A stretch of DNA of 64,000 bases from Scatomonas sp963930955 (GTDB lineage: Bacteria; Bacillota; Clostridia; Lachnospirales; Lachnospiraceae): positions 1,116,001-1,180,000 of the forward strand of contig OZ006967.1 of assembly GCA_963930955.1 (NCBI GenBank). Reading direction: 5' to 3'. Below are positions 9,145-20,691 of the stretch, in pieces. The notes below the pieces were generated by a model. That model did not search any database, was not told the DNA's origin, and saw only the letters and a list, made by a program, of their open reading frames with translations. The position numbers were made by a program, and so were the translations under genes. How positions within the stretch are numbered: the first letter of the stretch is position 1; each line of letters starts with the position of its first letter.

Positions 9145-10038
9145 TTACCAGCCGCCTGCGTACATATCGTGGTTAACTTGTGCGGTGTAGTGGTTGCTGA
9201 TCGTGGTAGGCGCATTAAACAGCACCGCAAGCAGATACTGCTTCATGTTGCGGATTTCGGTGGTATTGTTCCGCAGGCATTCCATGACAAACTCGATGTG
9301 GGAGCAGTCCAGCTTCAAAAAACGGGAGCGGACCACCTCATGGGGGAAGTCACTGCCAGCGATCCGGGTGGTTTTCCGCTTGGCGCAGACAGTCTCTACC
9401 ATCAGCTCCACGATCTCGTCCAGGTCCTCCCGGTAGGTGGTAAACTCCCGGCACAGGTGGTCATACTCGATGTTCTCCAGAATCAAATCCCGATAACTTT
9501 CCATCTCTGAGACAGACATCGCATCCCTTCCTTTCCGTTCCGGCAGCTGTGCTGCCGCTGGCTCCCGGAAGGGAATGGAATCGGTACTTGCTCCCTGAGT
9601 AATTGATTTTTGGGTATTTGATTTCTCTATATTTAATTCTGCGGGCTTTTCCGTATCCGGTTTATCCATATACGGGTTTTCCGTATCTGGTGAAGCCGTA
9701 TCCGGTTCAGCCGTATCCGGCCCAGGCGTTTCCGGCTGCCGGGGCTGGGGCTGCTCATAAATGACATACTCGGTATCGCTGATCCGGCCCTGCCGGTCCC
9801 TCAGCTGGTGGCGCACGATGTAACCGGCGGTTTCCAGCTCCCGCAGCGCATTACCGATGGCGTCCACGCCCTCCTTGCAGATTTTCGCAAGGCCACGGGT
9901 GGTATAGTTCCAGTCATCCGGCAGGGACAGCATCATGGAAAGCAGTCCCTTGGCCTTCAGCGACAATTCATGGTTCCGCAGGTGATGATTGCTCATTACC
10001 GTATAGTCGCGGGTTCTTTCAATCCGAAAGACCGCCAT
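9145..10038 (-). CDS. Replication initiator with winged-helix N-terminus (RepA_N/DUF6017-like)
   Basis: The first 90 residues form a winged-helix DNA-binding domain (HELSLKAKGLLSMMLSLPDDWNYTTRGLAKI...). A low-complexity linker of five-residue repeats (PDTxx) follows at about residues 105-135, then a helical C-terminal domain with DEIVELMVETVC and HIEFVMECL. This layout matches initiators of RepA_N-type plasmids and Tn1549-like elements, which allow the excised circle to replicate. I chose the ATG at 10038 because AAAGGAG lies 8 bp upstream. A GTG at 10047 overlaps that site. The linker DNA is an iteron-like array, described separately. Confidence 0.85.
   Translation of the reverse strand: MAVFRIERTRDYTVMSNHHLRNHELSLKAKGLLSMMLSLPDDWNYTTRGLAKICKEGVDAIGNALRELETAGYIVRHQLRDRQGRISDTEYVIYEQPQPRQPETPGPDTAEPDTASPDTENPYMDKPDTEKPAELNIEKSNTQKSITQGASTDSIPFREPAAAQLPERKGRDAMSVSEMESYRDLILENIEYDHLCREFTTYREDLDEIVELMVETVCAKRKTTRIAGSDFPHEVVRSRFLKLDCSHIEFVMECLRNNTTEIRNMKQYLLAVLFNAPTTISNHYTAQVNHDMYAGGW
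9651..9735 (+). repeat. Six 15-bp direct repeats inside the rep gene (candidate origin iterons)
   Basis: A 10-bp core, CCGTATCCGG or a one- to three-base variant of it, starts at 9651, 9666, 9681, 9696, 9711 and 9726, so the period is exactly 15 bp. On the coding strand the array encodes the PDTxx pentapeptide linker. Known RepA_N plasmid origins lie as direct repeats inside the central part of their own rep gene, so this array is a good origin candidate. Confidence 0.65.
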
Positions 10039-10069
10039 TGACTTCACTCCTTTCTGATCTCAGGGCATG

Positions 10070-10105
10070 AAAAAAGCCACAATCTTTCGTGAAAAAGACT
10101 GTGGC
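10070..10105 (-). terminator. Intrinsic terminator upstream of the rep gene
   Basis: On the minus strand the stem GCCACAGTCTTT pairs with AAAGATTGTGGC and is followed by six T residues. It lies directly after the small gene at 10108-10305 and before rep, so rep and the transfer genes probably have their own promoter or depend on read-through. Confidence 0.85.
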
Positions 10106-10107
10106 GT

Positions 10108-10305
10108 TCAGCTGTTCTTGATTTTCGTGTTCTTCCGGGGCCGGTAGGGACGCTTGGGCAGCGGCGGCTGGTCGAACAACGATTCATGCCCCGAAAACGG
10201 GAGGGTCTGCAAAACCCGGTCAATGTCGGTGGATTCCATGTCATATTGGGACTGGCAGTTTTCCCGGATAGCATCCTTGATGCTCTGGACAGTACACATA
10301 TTCAT
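10108..10305 (-). CDS. Small conjugative-element protein, unknown function
   Basis: This 65-residue protein has an acidic N-terminal half with CTVQSIKDAIRENC and a basic Pro/Arg/Lys-rich tail. The start has GAAAGGAAAGG at suitable spacing, and an intrinsic terminator follows the stop at once, which supports a real gene. The basic tail suggests nucleic-acid contact, but this is a guess. An overlapping frame (10044-10274) runs through the terminator and is rejected. Confidence 0.6.
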   Translation of the reverse strand: MNMCTVQSIKDAIRENCQSQYDMESTDIDRVLQTLPFSGHESLFDQPPLPKRPYRPRKNTKIKNS

Positions 10306-10332
10306 TCCTTTCCTTTCGTAGTGATGATGGGT

Positions 10333-10608
10333 TTACGGGTGGCGGCGGCGCTTGTCCGGTTTGAAGTCGAGAACATGGCCCTCGATCACACGGGCATACC
10401 GCTTGATTTTGATTTCCCGGCGCTTCTGGCTGTGAAGAGCGGCCTGATACCCGTCCTCCGTGAGAAACAGCCGCATTTCATCTCCGGGGCTGCCGTAGGA
10501 GCAGGGACGCAGGACGGAAAACTCGATCATCCATCGGGTGCTGTCCTGAAAACGCTCCACGGCGAGAATGTTGTGTCCTTTCAGCTCACGGGCTGAAATA
10601 TCCCTCAT
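10333..10608 (-). CDS. DUF5720-like conjugative-element protein, copy 1
   Basis: This 91-residue soluble protein shares the motifs ERFQDSTRWMIEFSVL, RLFLTEDGYQ and EGHVLDF with the 8430-8741 protein. It is a divergent paralogue in the same element. It lies 12 bp after parB in the same operon, with AAAGGAGC before its start. Function is unknown. It ends in a short basic tail (KPDKRRRHP). Confidence 0.75.
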   Translation of the reverse strand: MRDISARELKGHNILAVERFQDSTRWMIEFSVLRPCSYGSPGDEMRLFLTEDGYQAALHSQKRREIKIKRYARVIEGHVLDFKPDKRRRHP

Positions 10609-10620
10609 AGGCGGCTCCTT

Positions 10621-11550
10621 TCATCGTTCCTGGTCTCTCTGGCGCTTTTTCTGCCATGCCTCCAGCAGCTTGATGATAGTTTCCTGCATCCGCTGGGGCG
10701 TATAGCTTTTGGGGAAATACTTCCGCAGGGTGTCGGAGGTGAAAGTCACTTTGTCGAGATCACTTTTCTTTTCCTCACCCATGATGACACGCATCATATC
10801 GAGGGTCAGATGTCCCTCCTGGCTGTATTTCTTGAGCCGCTGGGCCTGGGAGAGAGAGGGGGTAGCCTGTTCGCTGTCCATCGCGTCCAGCAAGTCCCGC
10901 TGTTCCTCTTTTTTGAGGAAAGACAGCTCATAAGCCGGGTTGAGGGCAATTTTCTTTTCATCTACCATATCCAGCAGTTCGGGGATAAGCTCCGTCAGGC
11001 GGATATAGCGTTGCACCTGCCTCTGGCTTTCACCGGCTTGGCTTGCAACAAGCTGAATAGAAGTCTGCGACTTCTCGCCAACTTGGCGAGAAGTTAAGTC
11101 AGAGCGTTCCCCCTGATGTTTGATGGCCTCCAGCTTCATGCGGTATGCAAATGCTCTTTCACTGGGGAGCAGGCTTTCCCGTTGCAAGTTGCTGTCCACC
11201 ATAATGATGGTGGCGGCATCATCGTCCAGGTCTCGCACAATAACCGGCATGGTCTCTTTCTCGGCAAGCTCACTGGCCCGGTGCCGCCTGTGTCCGGCTA
11301 CCAGCTCATAACCGCCCTCCGGGTCCGGGCGGGCAATCGCCGGAACCAGCACACCGTACTGCCGCACACTGTCGGCGGTCTCCATCATGGCCTCGTCATC
11401 CTTGACTTTGAAGGGGTGGTTCTTGAAAGGATGCAGTTCAGACAGCGGGATTTCCCGTATCTTCTCCAGCTTGGCATCCTGGCGGCTTTCTTCGGTGGAA
11501 AACAAGTCATCGTATGGAGCCAGTTCTACTTTTTTCGCGCTGCTTTTCAA
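10621..11550 (-). CDS. parB: ParB/Spo0J-type partition protein
   Basis: This 309-residue ParB-family protein has the CTPase/ParB N-domain motif VAGHRRHRASELA near residue 95, the LLPSERAFAYRMKLEAI segment, and a helix-turn-helix around residues 155-185. It works with ParA to segregate or stabilise the element, or to control its copy number. The start is a TTG at 11550 with a very strong AAGGAGGTGAT site 5 bp upstream. Its first 44 bp overlap the end of parA. A 25-bp perfect palindrome lies inside the gene at the helix-turn-helix region. Confidence 0.92.
   Translation of the reverse strand: MKSSAKKVELAPYDDLFSTEESRQDAKLEKIREIPLSELHPFKNHPFKVKDDEAMMETADSVRQYGVLVPAIARPDPEGGYELVAGHRRHRASELAEKETMPVIVRDLDDDAATIIMVDSNLQRESLLPSERAFAYRMKLEAIKHQGERSDLTSRQVGEKSQTSIQLVASQAGESQRQVQRYIRLTELIPELLDMVDEKKIALNPAYELSFLKKEEQRDLLDAMDSEQATPSLSQAQRLKKYSQEGHLTLDMMRVIMGEEKKSDLDKVTFTSDTLRKYFPKSYTPQRMQETIIKLLEAWQKKRQRDQER
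11070..11094. repeat. 25-bp perfect palindrome inside parB
   Basis: Arms ACTTCTCGCCAA (11070-11081) and TTGGCGAGAAGT (11083-11094) are perfect inverted repeats separated by one base. They lie in the coding region for the helix-turn-helix of ParB. The symmetry suits a dimer-binding site such as parS or an operator, or an mRNA hairpin. Confidence 0.75.
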
Positions 11551-12328
11551 GTTTTATCACCTCCTTGGTCAGATTCTTGTAGCCCTCGGCCACCTTGCCA
11601 TTAGGGTCATGGGCAAAAATGCTTTTGCCCTCGGCGCTGATCTCCTTTGCCCGGACAGAATGGGGAATCTCGGTGCCGAACACCTTGATTTTGCTGCCAT
11701 AGGTCTCCCGCAGCAGGGCAGCGATTTCCTTGGCAAAGTTGGTGCGGTTGTCCACCATCGTCAGCAGTATGCCGTCGATCTGGAGCTTGGGGTTGATTTG
11801 CCGCTTCACCTTATTTACGGTCTGGAGCAGCTGTTCCAGGCCCTTGGCGGGCAGATACTCCGCCTGAACGGGGATTATGACCCTGTTGGCGGCGGCCAGG
11901 GCGTTGACCGTGAGCATACCCAGGGATGGCTGGCAGTCAATCAGGATATGGGAATACTGTCCCTTGAGCGTGTCCAGATACTGCCGCAGGATGGTCTCAC
12001 GGCTCATGGCATTCACCAGGGAGACCTCCATACCGGAGAGCTGGATGTCGGCGGGCATCAGGTCAACCCCCTCCGGGTGGTGCAAGATACCCTCGCCAGG
12101 GCGCAGCGGCTCGTCCATCAGAATACGGCCCATAGCGTCGGACAGTGTAAAGGGCAGCTTGTCCGGCTGGGGGTGGCCCAAGCTGATGGTCAGGCTGCCT
12201 TGCGGGTCTCCGTCGATCAGCAGCACTTTCTTTCCGGCCTGGGCCAGCCCGATCCCCAGGTTCGCGCAGGTGGTTGTCTTGCCAACGCCGCCTTTCTGGT
12301 TGGCGATGGCGATAATTTGCGTGTTCAT
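11507..12328 (-). CDS. parA: ParA/Soj partition ATPase
   Basis: This is a 273-residue deviant Walker ATPase. The motif KGGVGKTTT lies near residues 11-19, DGDPQGSLT near residue 40 and HILIDCQPSLG near residue 125. It acts with ParB in DNA partition or maintenance of the excised form. I use the ATG at 12328, which lies 8 bp after GAGGAGGTGA. The GTG at 12340 overlaps that site. It begins only about 30 bp downstream of an intrinsic terminator on the same strand. Confidence 0.95.
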   Translation of the reverse strand: MNTQIIAIANQKGGVGKTTTCANLGIGLAQAGKKVLLIDGDPQGSLTISLGHPQPDKLPFTLSDAMGRILMDEPLRPGEGILHHPEGVDLMPADIQLSGMEVSLVNAMSRETILRQYLDTLKGQYSHILIDCQPSLGMLTVNALAAANRVIIPVQAEYLPAKGLEQLLQTVNKVKRQINPKLQIDGILLTMVDNRTNFAKEIAALLRETYGSKIKVFGTEIPHSVRAKEISAEGKSIFAHDPNGKVAEGYKNLTKEVIKLEKQREKSRTGSIR

Positions 12329-12356
12329 GTTTTGCGTCACCTCCTCAAAATTGGAT

Positions 12357-12387
12357 AAAAAAATAGGCGCTCATTTCTGAACGCCTA
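12357..12387 (-). terminator. Intrinsic terminator between the HTH gene and parA
   Basis: On the minus strand the stem TAGGCGTTCA pairs with TGAGCGCCTA (one G-U pair) around a GAAA loop, and seven T residues follow. It lies after the helix-turn-helix gene and only about 30 bp before the parA start codon. Confidence 0.88.
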
Positions 12388-12404
12388 CATTAGCCAAGCA
12401 CAGT

Positions 12405-12647
12405 CTAAACCTGCGCTTTCAGTTGATCTTTGTATTCCGCATAGTGGTCGCTGAGAACATAGTCAATGACCCAGGCTTTGGGAATTAGATAGGTAGAACG
12501 GATGTAATAGTGCTTAACGCGATTCTCGCGCATGAGCTTTCTTGCAGTCCCGTCACCGATACCACCCAGCATATTTCTGAACTGCGATAGCGTCACCACA
12601 TCGGGATACTTGTTAAAAAGTTGCTCATAGTATTTTCGGGTTTTCAT
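12405..12647 (-). CDS. Small helix-turn-helix protein (excisionase/DUF6462-like)
   Basis: This 80-residue basic protein has an N-terminal FNKYPDVVTLSQFRNMLGG helix-turn-helix and the wing-like segment KHYYIRSTYLIPKAWVIDYVLS. This pattern is common to MerR/excisionase-like small proteins near the ends of conjugative elements. It is the gene closest to the attachment site in this window, so a role in excision or in control of the element is plausible but unproven. Confidence 0.75.
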   Translation of the reverse strand: MKTRKYYEQLFNKYPDVVTLSQFRNMLGGIGDGTARKLMRENRVKHYYIRSTYLIPKAWVIDYVLSDHYAEYKDQLKAQV

Positions 12648-12751
12648 TGTATCAGCTCCAATTTATGTATTGTCAACAACGGATGAAGCTGTTACAATTC
12701 CTATTAGTGTGTATGTCCCCTGTACGAGTTTGCAGGAGGTATATCCTGCTT

Positions 12752-12773
12752 ACATCCCTCCAACATCCCTCCA
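12752..12773. repeat. Two tandem 11-bp repeats near the element end
   Basis: ACATCCCTCCA occurs twice in tandem (12752-12762, 12763-12773), about 180 bp inside the element end. A short inverted repeat, GCAGGA/TCCTGC, lies just upstream (12732-12749). Integrase arm sites in related elements are short direct repeats at this sort of distance, so these are candidates. The 12648-12954 stretch has no convincing gene. Confidence 0.4.
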
Positions 12774-12954
12774 GCGCCTCAAATTGGGTATCTGGTTGCC
12801 GATAATCGAGGAGGGGACGAATTGCTTGTACTTTTGGTGCTTTGCGTCGAAAATGCTGATTTTATAAGGCTTTTTCGGGTTTTTGATGTTTTGGAAAGTG
12901 ACGGAAAAGACCGTTTTATTCCGGTTCAGGCCATTAGGTTCCGAATGGCTTGAA

Positions 12955-13007
12955 TAACTCAAAATCATGCGGAGCGATCCGTGCCGGTTCGAGTCCGGCC
13001 ACCGGCA
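12955..13007 (+). other. attR: 3' fragment of tRNA-Leu at the element end
   Basis: From the anticodon loop (CTCAAAA, anticodon CAA) onward the sequence reads as the 3' part of a tRNA-Leu. It has a long variable arm (CGG/CCG stem), a T-arm GCCGG-TTCGAGT-CCGGC and the acceptor strand CACCGGC plus A. No matching 5' half (expected GCCGGTG...) lies upstream. The sequence there is element DNA instead. The element therefore sits in a tRNA-Leu gene, and the intact copy should be at its other end. Confidence 0.8.
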
Positions 13008-13013
13008 GTACGA

Positions 13014-13039
13014 AACCCCGTTATTCAGCGGGGTTTTTT
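13014..13039 (+). terminator. Terminator of the original tRNA-Leu gene
   Basis: CCCCG (13016-13020) pairs with CGGGG (13029-13033), extended by three A-T pairs, and a run of six T residues follows. It directly follows the tRNA-Leu fragment and is probably the native terminator of that tRNA. Confidence 0.85.
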
Positions 13040-13163
13040 GTATGGGTAAAATTGCGGTAAAAAATCCCTATAAGCCTTGTATTCATTTCCTTCCCGTGAT
13101 ATCCTGATACCATTCCGCAGCAGGGATGCGGATTATATAACAGAAATCAAAATGGAGGAAAAT

Positions 13164-14780
13164 ATGAGACCAAAGAAATGGCTGAAGAAGGCAATACTGA
13201 TCGTGGTGATCGCGGCGGCTGCCTTTCTGTATTATTATATCCAGCTGCCGGCTATCAACATACATTCGCAGGGCTTCTGGGGATTTCTGATTTTGCTGGC
13301 GCTTCTGCTGGTGGCGGTGCTGCGGGTGCTGCCGCTGGCAAAAAAGGCGAGAGAATATGGGGAAACCCCGGATCTTAAAAATGATAAGCCTTTCCGGATC
13401 GGATTGACGGCGGCGGGAATTCTGGTAGTGGTTTTTATTGTAGGATCGATCCTGTCCTCACCCATAGTAAACGCCAGAAAATATCAGCAGCTGCTGACTG
13501 TAGCGGACGGGGATTTTACATCGGATATCCAGGAGGTGGATATTCACTCTGTGCCCATGCTGGACAAAGACAGCGCCACTATCCTGGGCACCCGAAAAAT
13601 GGGAAGCCTGGCAGACATGGTATCCCAGTTTGAGGTGGCAGACGACTACACGCAGATCAATCTCAATGACGTACCTGTAAGGGTATCGCCTCTGAAATAC
13701 GCTGGTTTTATCAAATGGTTTACAAACCAGAGCGACGGGATCCCGGGATATATGCGGATTGATATGACCACGCAGAACACGGAACTGGTGCGGCTGGATC
13801 AGCCCATCAAATATTCTAAGGGCGAGTATTTTAACAGGAATATCTATCGCCATCTGCGCTTTCAATATCCAACCTACATCTTTGACAATATTAATTTCGA
13901 GATTGACGATGAGGGAACACCCTGGTGGATCTGCCCTGTAAAAAAATATACCATCGGGCTTTTCGGTGGGCAGACCATCGGCAGGGTGGTCCTCTGCAAT
14001 GCGCAGACAGGAGAATGCCAGGATATGGCGGTGGAGGATGTGCCCCAGTGGGTGGATAAAGTCTACTCTGCAGAGCTGCTGACCCAGTTTTACGATTATT
14101 ACGGAACTCTGCGCCATGGCTGGCTGAATTCCGTACTGGGGCAGAAAGACTGCCTGCGGACCACCGATGGATACAATTATCTTGCCATCGATGATGATGT
14201 CTGGGTATACACCGGCGTCACTTCCGTGACCAGCGACCAGAGTATCGTGGGCTTTGTTCTGATGAATCAGCGCACTAGCGAAACCCGATTCTATTCGGTG
14301 ACAGGCGCTGTGGAAAAAAGCGCTATGGGCAGCGCGGAAGGCCAGGTACAGGATCTGGGCTATACAGCCACCTTCCCTCTGCTGCTTAATATTAGTGACC
14401 AGCCCACCTATTTCCTTACCCTGAAGGATGGAAGCGGACTGGTGAAAAAATATGCGCTGGTAAATGTGCAGAAGTATCAGGTGGTAGCCATCGGCGATAC
14501 GCTGGAACAGTGCCAGGAAAATTATCAGGAACTGATGGAAGACAACCGGCTGATCCAGGAAGGAACCGGGACGGAAGAAGCGGAGGGCATTATCGAAAAA
14601 ATCACACCGGTTGTACAGGAGGGCAATACCCATTACTATGTAATGCTGGAAAATGACCAGCGCCTGTTTGACATAAACGTTCCGGAGAACCTGAATATTC
14701 TCCGAAAGGAAGTTGGCCACAGGATCCGGCTGGTGTACACGGAAAAAGGAGATTCCTGCACGGTGACGGAAGTAGAATAG
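13164..14780 (+). CDS. Membrane protein with large extracytoplasmic domain, unknown function
   Basis: This 538-residue protein has three hydrophobic segments near the N-terminus (about residues 7-24, 37-57 and 74-98). A mainly beta-rich region of over 400 residues follows, probably outside the membrane. The C-terminal 65 residues (EGIIEKITPVVQEG... to the end) look like a small OB-like beta barrel. I do not recognise the family, although similar proteins appear to be widespread in Lachnospiraceae. I chose the ATG at 13164 because GGAGG lies 5 bp upstream. Longer in-frame starts lack a site. It is the first chromosomal gene beyond the element and is followed by its own terminator. Confidence 0.85.
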   Translation: MRPKKWLKKAILIVVIAAAAFLYYYIQLPAINIHSQGFWGFLILLALLLVAVLRVLPLAKKAREYGETPDLKNDKPFRIGLTAAGILVVVFIVGSILSSPIVNARKYQQLLTVADGDFTSDIQEVDIHSVPMLDKDSATILGTRKMGSLADMVSQFEVADDYTQINLNDVPVRVSPLKYAGFIKWFTNQSDGIPGYMRIDMTTQNTELVRLDQPIKYSKGEYFNRNIYRHLRFQYPTYIFDNINFEIDDEGTPWWICPVKKYTIGLFGGQTIGRVVLCNAQTGECQDMAVEDVPQWVDKVYSAELLTQFYDYYGTLRHGWLNSVLGQKDCLRTTDGYNYLAIDDDVWVYTGVTSVTSDQSIVGFVLMNQRTSETRFYSVTGAVEKSAMGSAEGQVQDLGYTATFPLLLNISDQPTYFLTLKDGSGLVKKYALVNVQKYQVVAIGDTLEQCQENYQELMEDNRLIQEGTGTEEAEGIIEKITPVVQEGNTHYYVMLENDQRLFDINVPENLNILRKEVGHRIRLVYTEKGDSCTVTEVE

Positions 14781-14790
14781 AAAATTCAGG

Positions 14791-14833
14791 AGCAGGACGC
14801 GCTGTATGATTTTACAGATGCGGTCCTGCTTTT
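14791..14833 (+). terminator. Terminator after the membrane protein gene
   Basis: AGCAGGAC (14791-14798) pairs with GTCCTGCT (14823-14830), followed by TTTT. The loop is long (24 bp), so it may be moderate in strength. Confidence 0.6.
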
Positions 14834-14842
14834 CTGCACCTG

Positions 14843-14885
14843 GAATTACGCGGTTTGGAGCGCGCTGCCCTTGTACACGGACGCT
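14843..14885 (-). repeat. Single-arm relic of the MITE-like repeat
   Basis: The 19 bp AATTACGCGGTTTGGAGCG (14844-14862) are the exact reverse complement of 35271-35289 in the full element. The following CCCTTGTACAC matches its terminal repeat. Only one end of the element is present, so this is a truncated copy. Confidence 0.75.
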
Positions 14886-14953
14886 TATGATGAAATGGAA
14901 CCAAAATGGAAAGAAACCATTGACAAATAAATTATTAGATGCTATAGTTAAAT

Positions 14954-14979
14954 TCCACTGATATTGCAGTGGACTTTTT
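14954..14979 (+). terminator. Short terminator upstream of the rRNA promoters
   Basis: TCCACTG pairs with CAGTGGA around a six-base loop, followed by CTTTTT. It shields the rRNA promoters from upstream transcription. Confidence 0.7.
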
Positions 14980-15025
14980 GTGACATGGATTTAAAATGCA
15001 TTTTACAAAAAGGTGAAAAAACCTG

Positions 15026-15054
15026 TTGACATCTGCGGATAGCTGTGGTAGTAT
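15026..15054 (+). promoter_or_regulatory. rRNA promoter P1
   Basis: TTGACA (15026-15031), a 17-bp spacer and TAGTAT (15049-15054). It shares the AGCTGTGGTA block around the -10 with P2, so the two promoters are related copies. Confidence 0.85.
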
Positions 15055-15099
15055 AAACGAGTTGCTGCAAGGGACAACAAAAAGAAATGAAAAAAGTTG

Positions 15100-15128
15100 T
15101 TGACAAATGAGGTCAGCTGTGGTAAAGT
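15100..15128 (+). promoter_or_regulatory. rRNA promoter P2
   Basis: TTGACA (15100-15105), a 17-bp spacer and TAAAGT (15123-15128), 74 bp downstream of P1. Tandem strong promoters are usual for rRNA operons. Confidence 0.85.
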
Positions 15129-15175
15129 ATCAGAGTTGCTTCTGAAGGAAACAACACACAGGAACTTGACAACTG

Positions 15176-15191
15176 AACAGTAAAACACATC
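15176..15191 (+). other. 5' arm of the 16S processing stem
   Basis: The 16 bases AACAGTAAAACACATC are perfectly complementary to 16845-16860 after the 16S gene. Such long-range stems bring the ends of pre-16S RNA together for RNase III cleavage. The stem closes before the 5S gene, so the 16S is released first. Confidence 0.8.
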
Positions 15192-15291
15192 CTCGAAAGT
15201 TCGAAAGAGAAAGTTCTTTGAACAAACCTAAACAGTAAACTAAGGATGGATTAGCCAGAAAAGGTTGATCCTGAATTGGGAATAAACTTTT

Positions 15292-16828
<1,537 letters not shown>

Positions 16829-16882
16829 AAAAGAATCAGTAGAAGATGTGTTTTACTGTTGAGTTGCCAAGCAACTGCAAGT

Positions 16883-17001
16883 TGCCGGTGGTGATGCGCT
16901 CTGGGGACACACCCGTTCCCATCCCGAACACGAAGGTTAAGACCAGAGCGGCCGATGGTACTGCGCTGGAGACGGCGTGGGAGAGCAGGCGGCTGCCGGC
17001 A
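16883..17001 (+). rRNA. rrf: 5S ribosomal RNA, placed between 16S and 23S
   Basis: The 119-nt gene has the terminal stem TGCCGGTGG paired with CTGCCGGCA, the conserved CCCATCCCGAACACG loop and the GGTACTGCGCTGGAGAC region. It lies 60 bp after the 16S gene. No 5S was found after the 23S gene. This 16S-5S-23S order differs from the normal 16S-23S-5S. Confidence 0.95.
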
Positions 17002-17320
17002 TCCCTTTAAAAATAAAGCGGGGACGCTTTCTTATATAGATAGATCTAACGGATCAACACGGGTTTTACCAGTGATGAGAGGACAGAAAGGGAACTTTCC
17101 GTTTTCTGATGGCTGATAAAGCCAGCCGGATAAAAGATTTTATCCGGGGACGTACCTTGAAAACCGCATACAGAAACAATATCCAAGCGAAAGAAAACGA
17201 TACGAGATAGGAAGACATCCGAGGAGTCATCGAAAGGTGACAACTCATAAGTGAAGCAATTCATGTGAATCAGTAAAAAGACCTGTCCTTAACGCTATAA
17301 GAGACAGGCGGCCGATACAA
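17002..17320 (+). other. 5S-23S spacer, no gene
   Basis: This 319-bp spacer holds no tRNA and no convincing ORF. It contains a hairpin, CCGGATAAAA/TTTTATCCGG (17129-17150), and the upstream processing region of the 23S. Confidence 0.8.
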
Positions 17321-20203
<2,883 letters not shown>

Positions 20204-20454
20204 GAGCACTTAGCGAAGGCAAGGCGAAGCCGCAGGCTGAGGTTCGTGCGAAGGTCGTTCCATCGAAGCGGAGCGAGATGGGACTTCCTAAGCGGCATGA
20301 CGCAGCAAGTGGAACAGACAGGCGAGACGGAAGTCGAGCCGGTACTGGAACAGGCGGAGCCAGAGCTAAGGCATGGCCAGATTCACAGGAATCGTTTGGA
20401 AGGAAAGTTTTGTGTGCGGTTTTGAAGGTATGTCAATATCTTCAGAAGAGATGA
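20204..20454 (+). other. 23S-tRNA spacer, no gene
   Basis: About 250 bp lie between the 23S and the first tRNA, with no 5S, tRNA or credible ORF. The region is rich in GCGAAGG/GGCGAAG-like purine blocks. No terminator is visible, so the tRNAs are probably transcribed with the rRNA. Confidence 0.7.
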
Positions 20455-20526
20455 TCCTCGATAGCTCAATGGTAGAGCATTCGGCTGTTAACCGAAGGGT
20501 TGTTGGTTCGAGCCCAACTCGGGGAG
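20455..20526 (+). tRNA. tRNA-Asn (GTT)
   Basis: Cloverleaf with acceptor TCCTCGA/TCGGGGA, anticodon loop CTGTTAA (anticodon GTT), and T-arm GTTGG-TTCGAGC-CCAAC. CCA is not encoded. Confidence 0.97.
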
Positions 20527-20608
20527 TTTTTTATTATCTATTGTTTGAAGCTGCTGTAAGGGTGCTGAAGGCAGAAATGACATGCGTTACAGCGTATGGT
20601 TATCGTAA

Positions 20609-20680
20609 GGCTCCGTGGTCAAGCGGTCAAGACATCGCCCTTTCACGGCGGTAACACGGGTTCGATTCCCGTCGGAGTCA
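20609..20680 (+). tRNA. tRNA-Glu (TTC)
   Basis: Cloverleaf with acceptor GGCTCCG/CGGAGTC, anticodon loop CTTTCAC (anticodon TTC), and T-arm ACGGG-TTCGATT-CCCGT. CCA is not encoded. Confidence 0.97.
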
Positions 20681-20691
20681 TTATTATTTAT

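Noticed and set aside
10044..10274. 76-residue minus-strand ORF overlapping the small gene at 10108-10305
   Set aside because: It reads through the intrinsic terminator and lacks a ribosome site. The other frame has both start and end signals.
12670..12968. ORFs of 65 and 72 residues between the HTH gene and the tRNA fragment
   Set aside because: Low-complexity sequence with no domain, and the minus-strand one runs into the attachment core.
20204..20454. Possible second 5S gene after the 23S
   Set aside because: The conserved 5S blocks and terminal stem are absent from this stretch.
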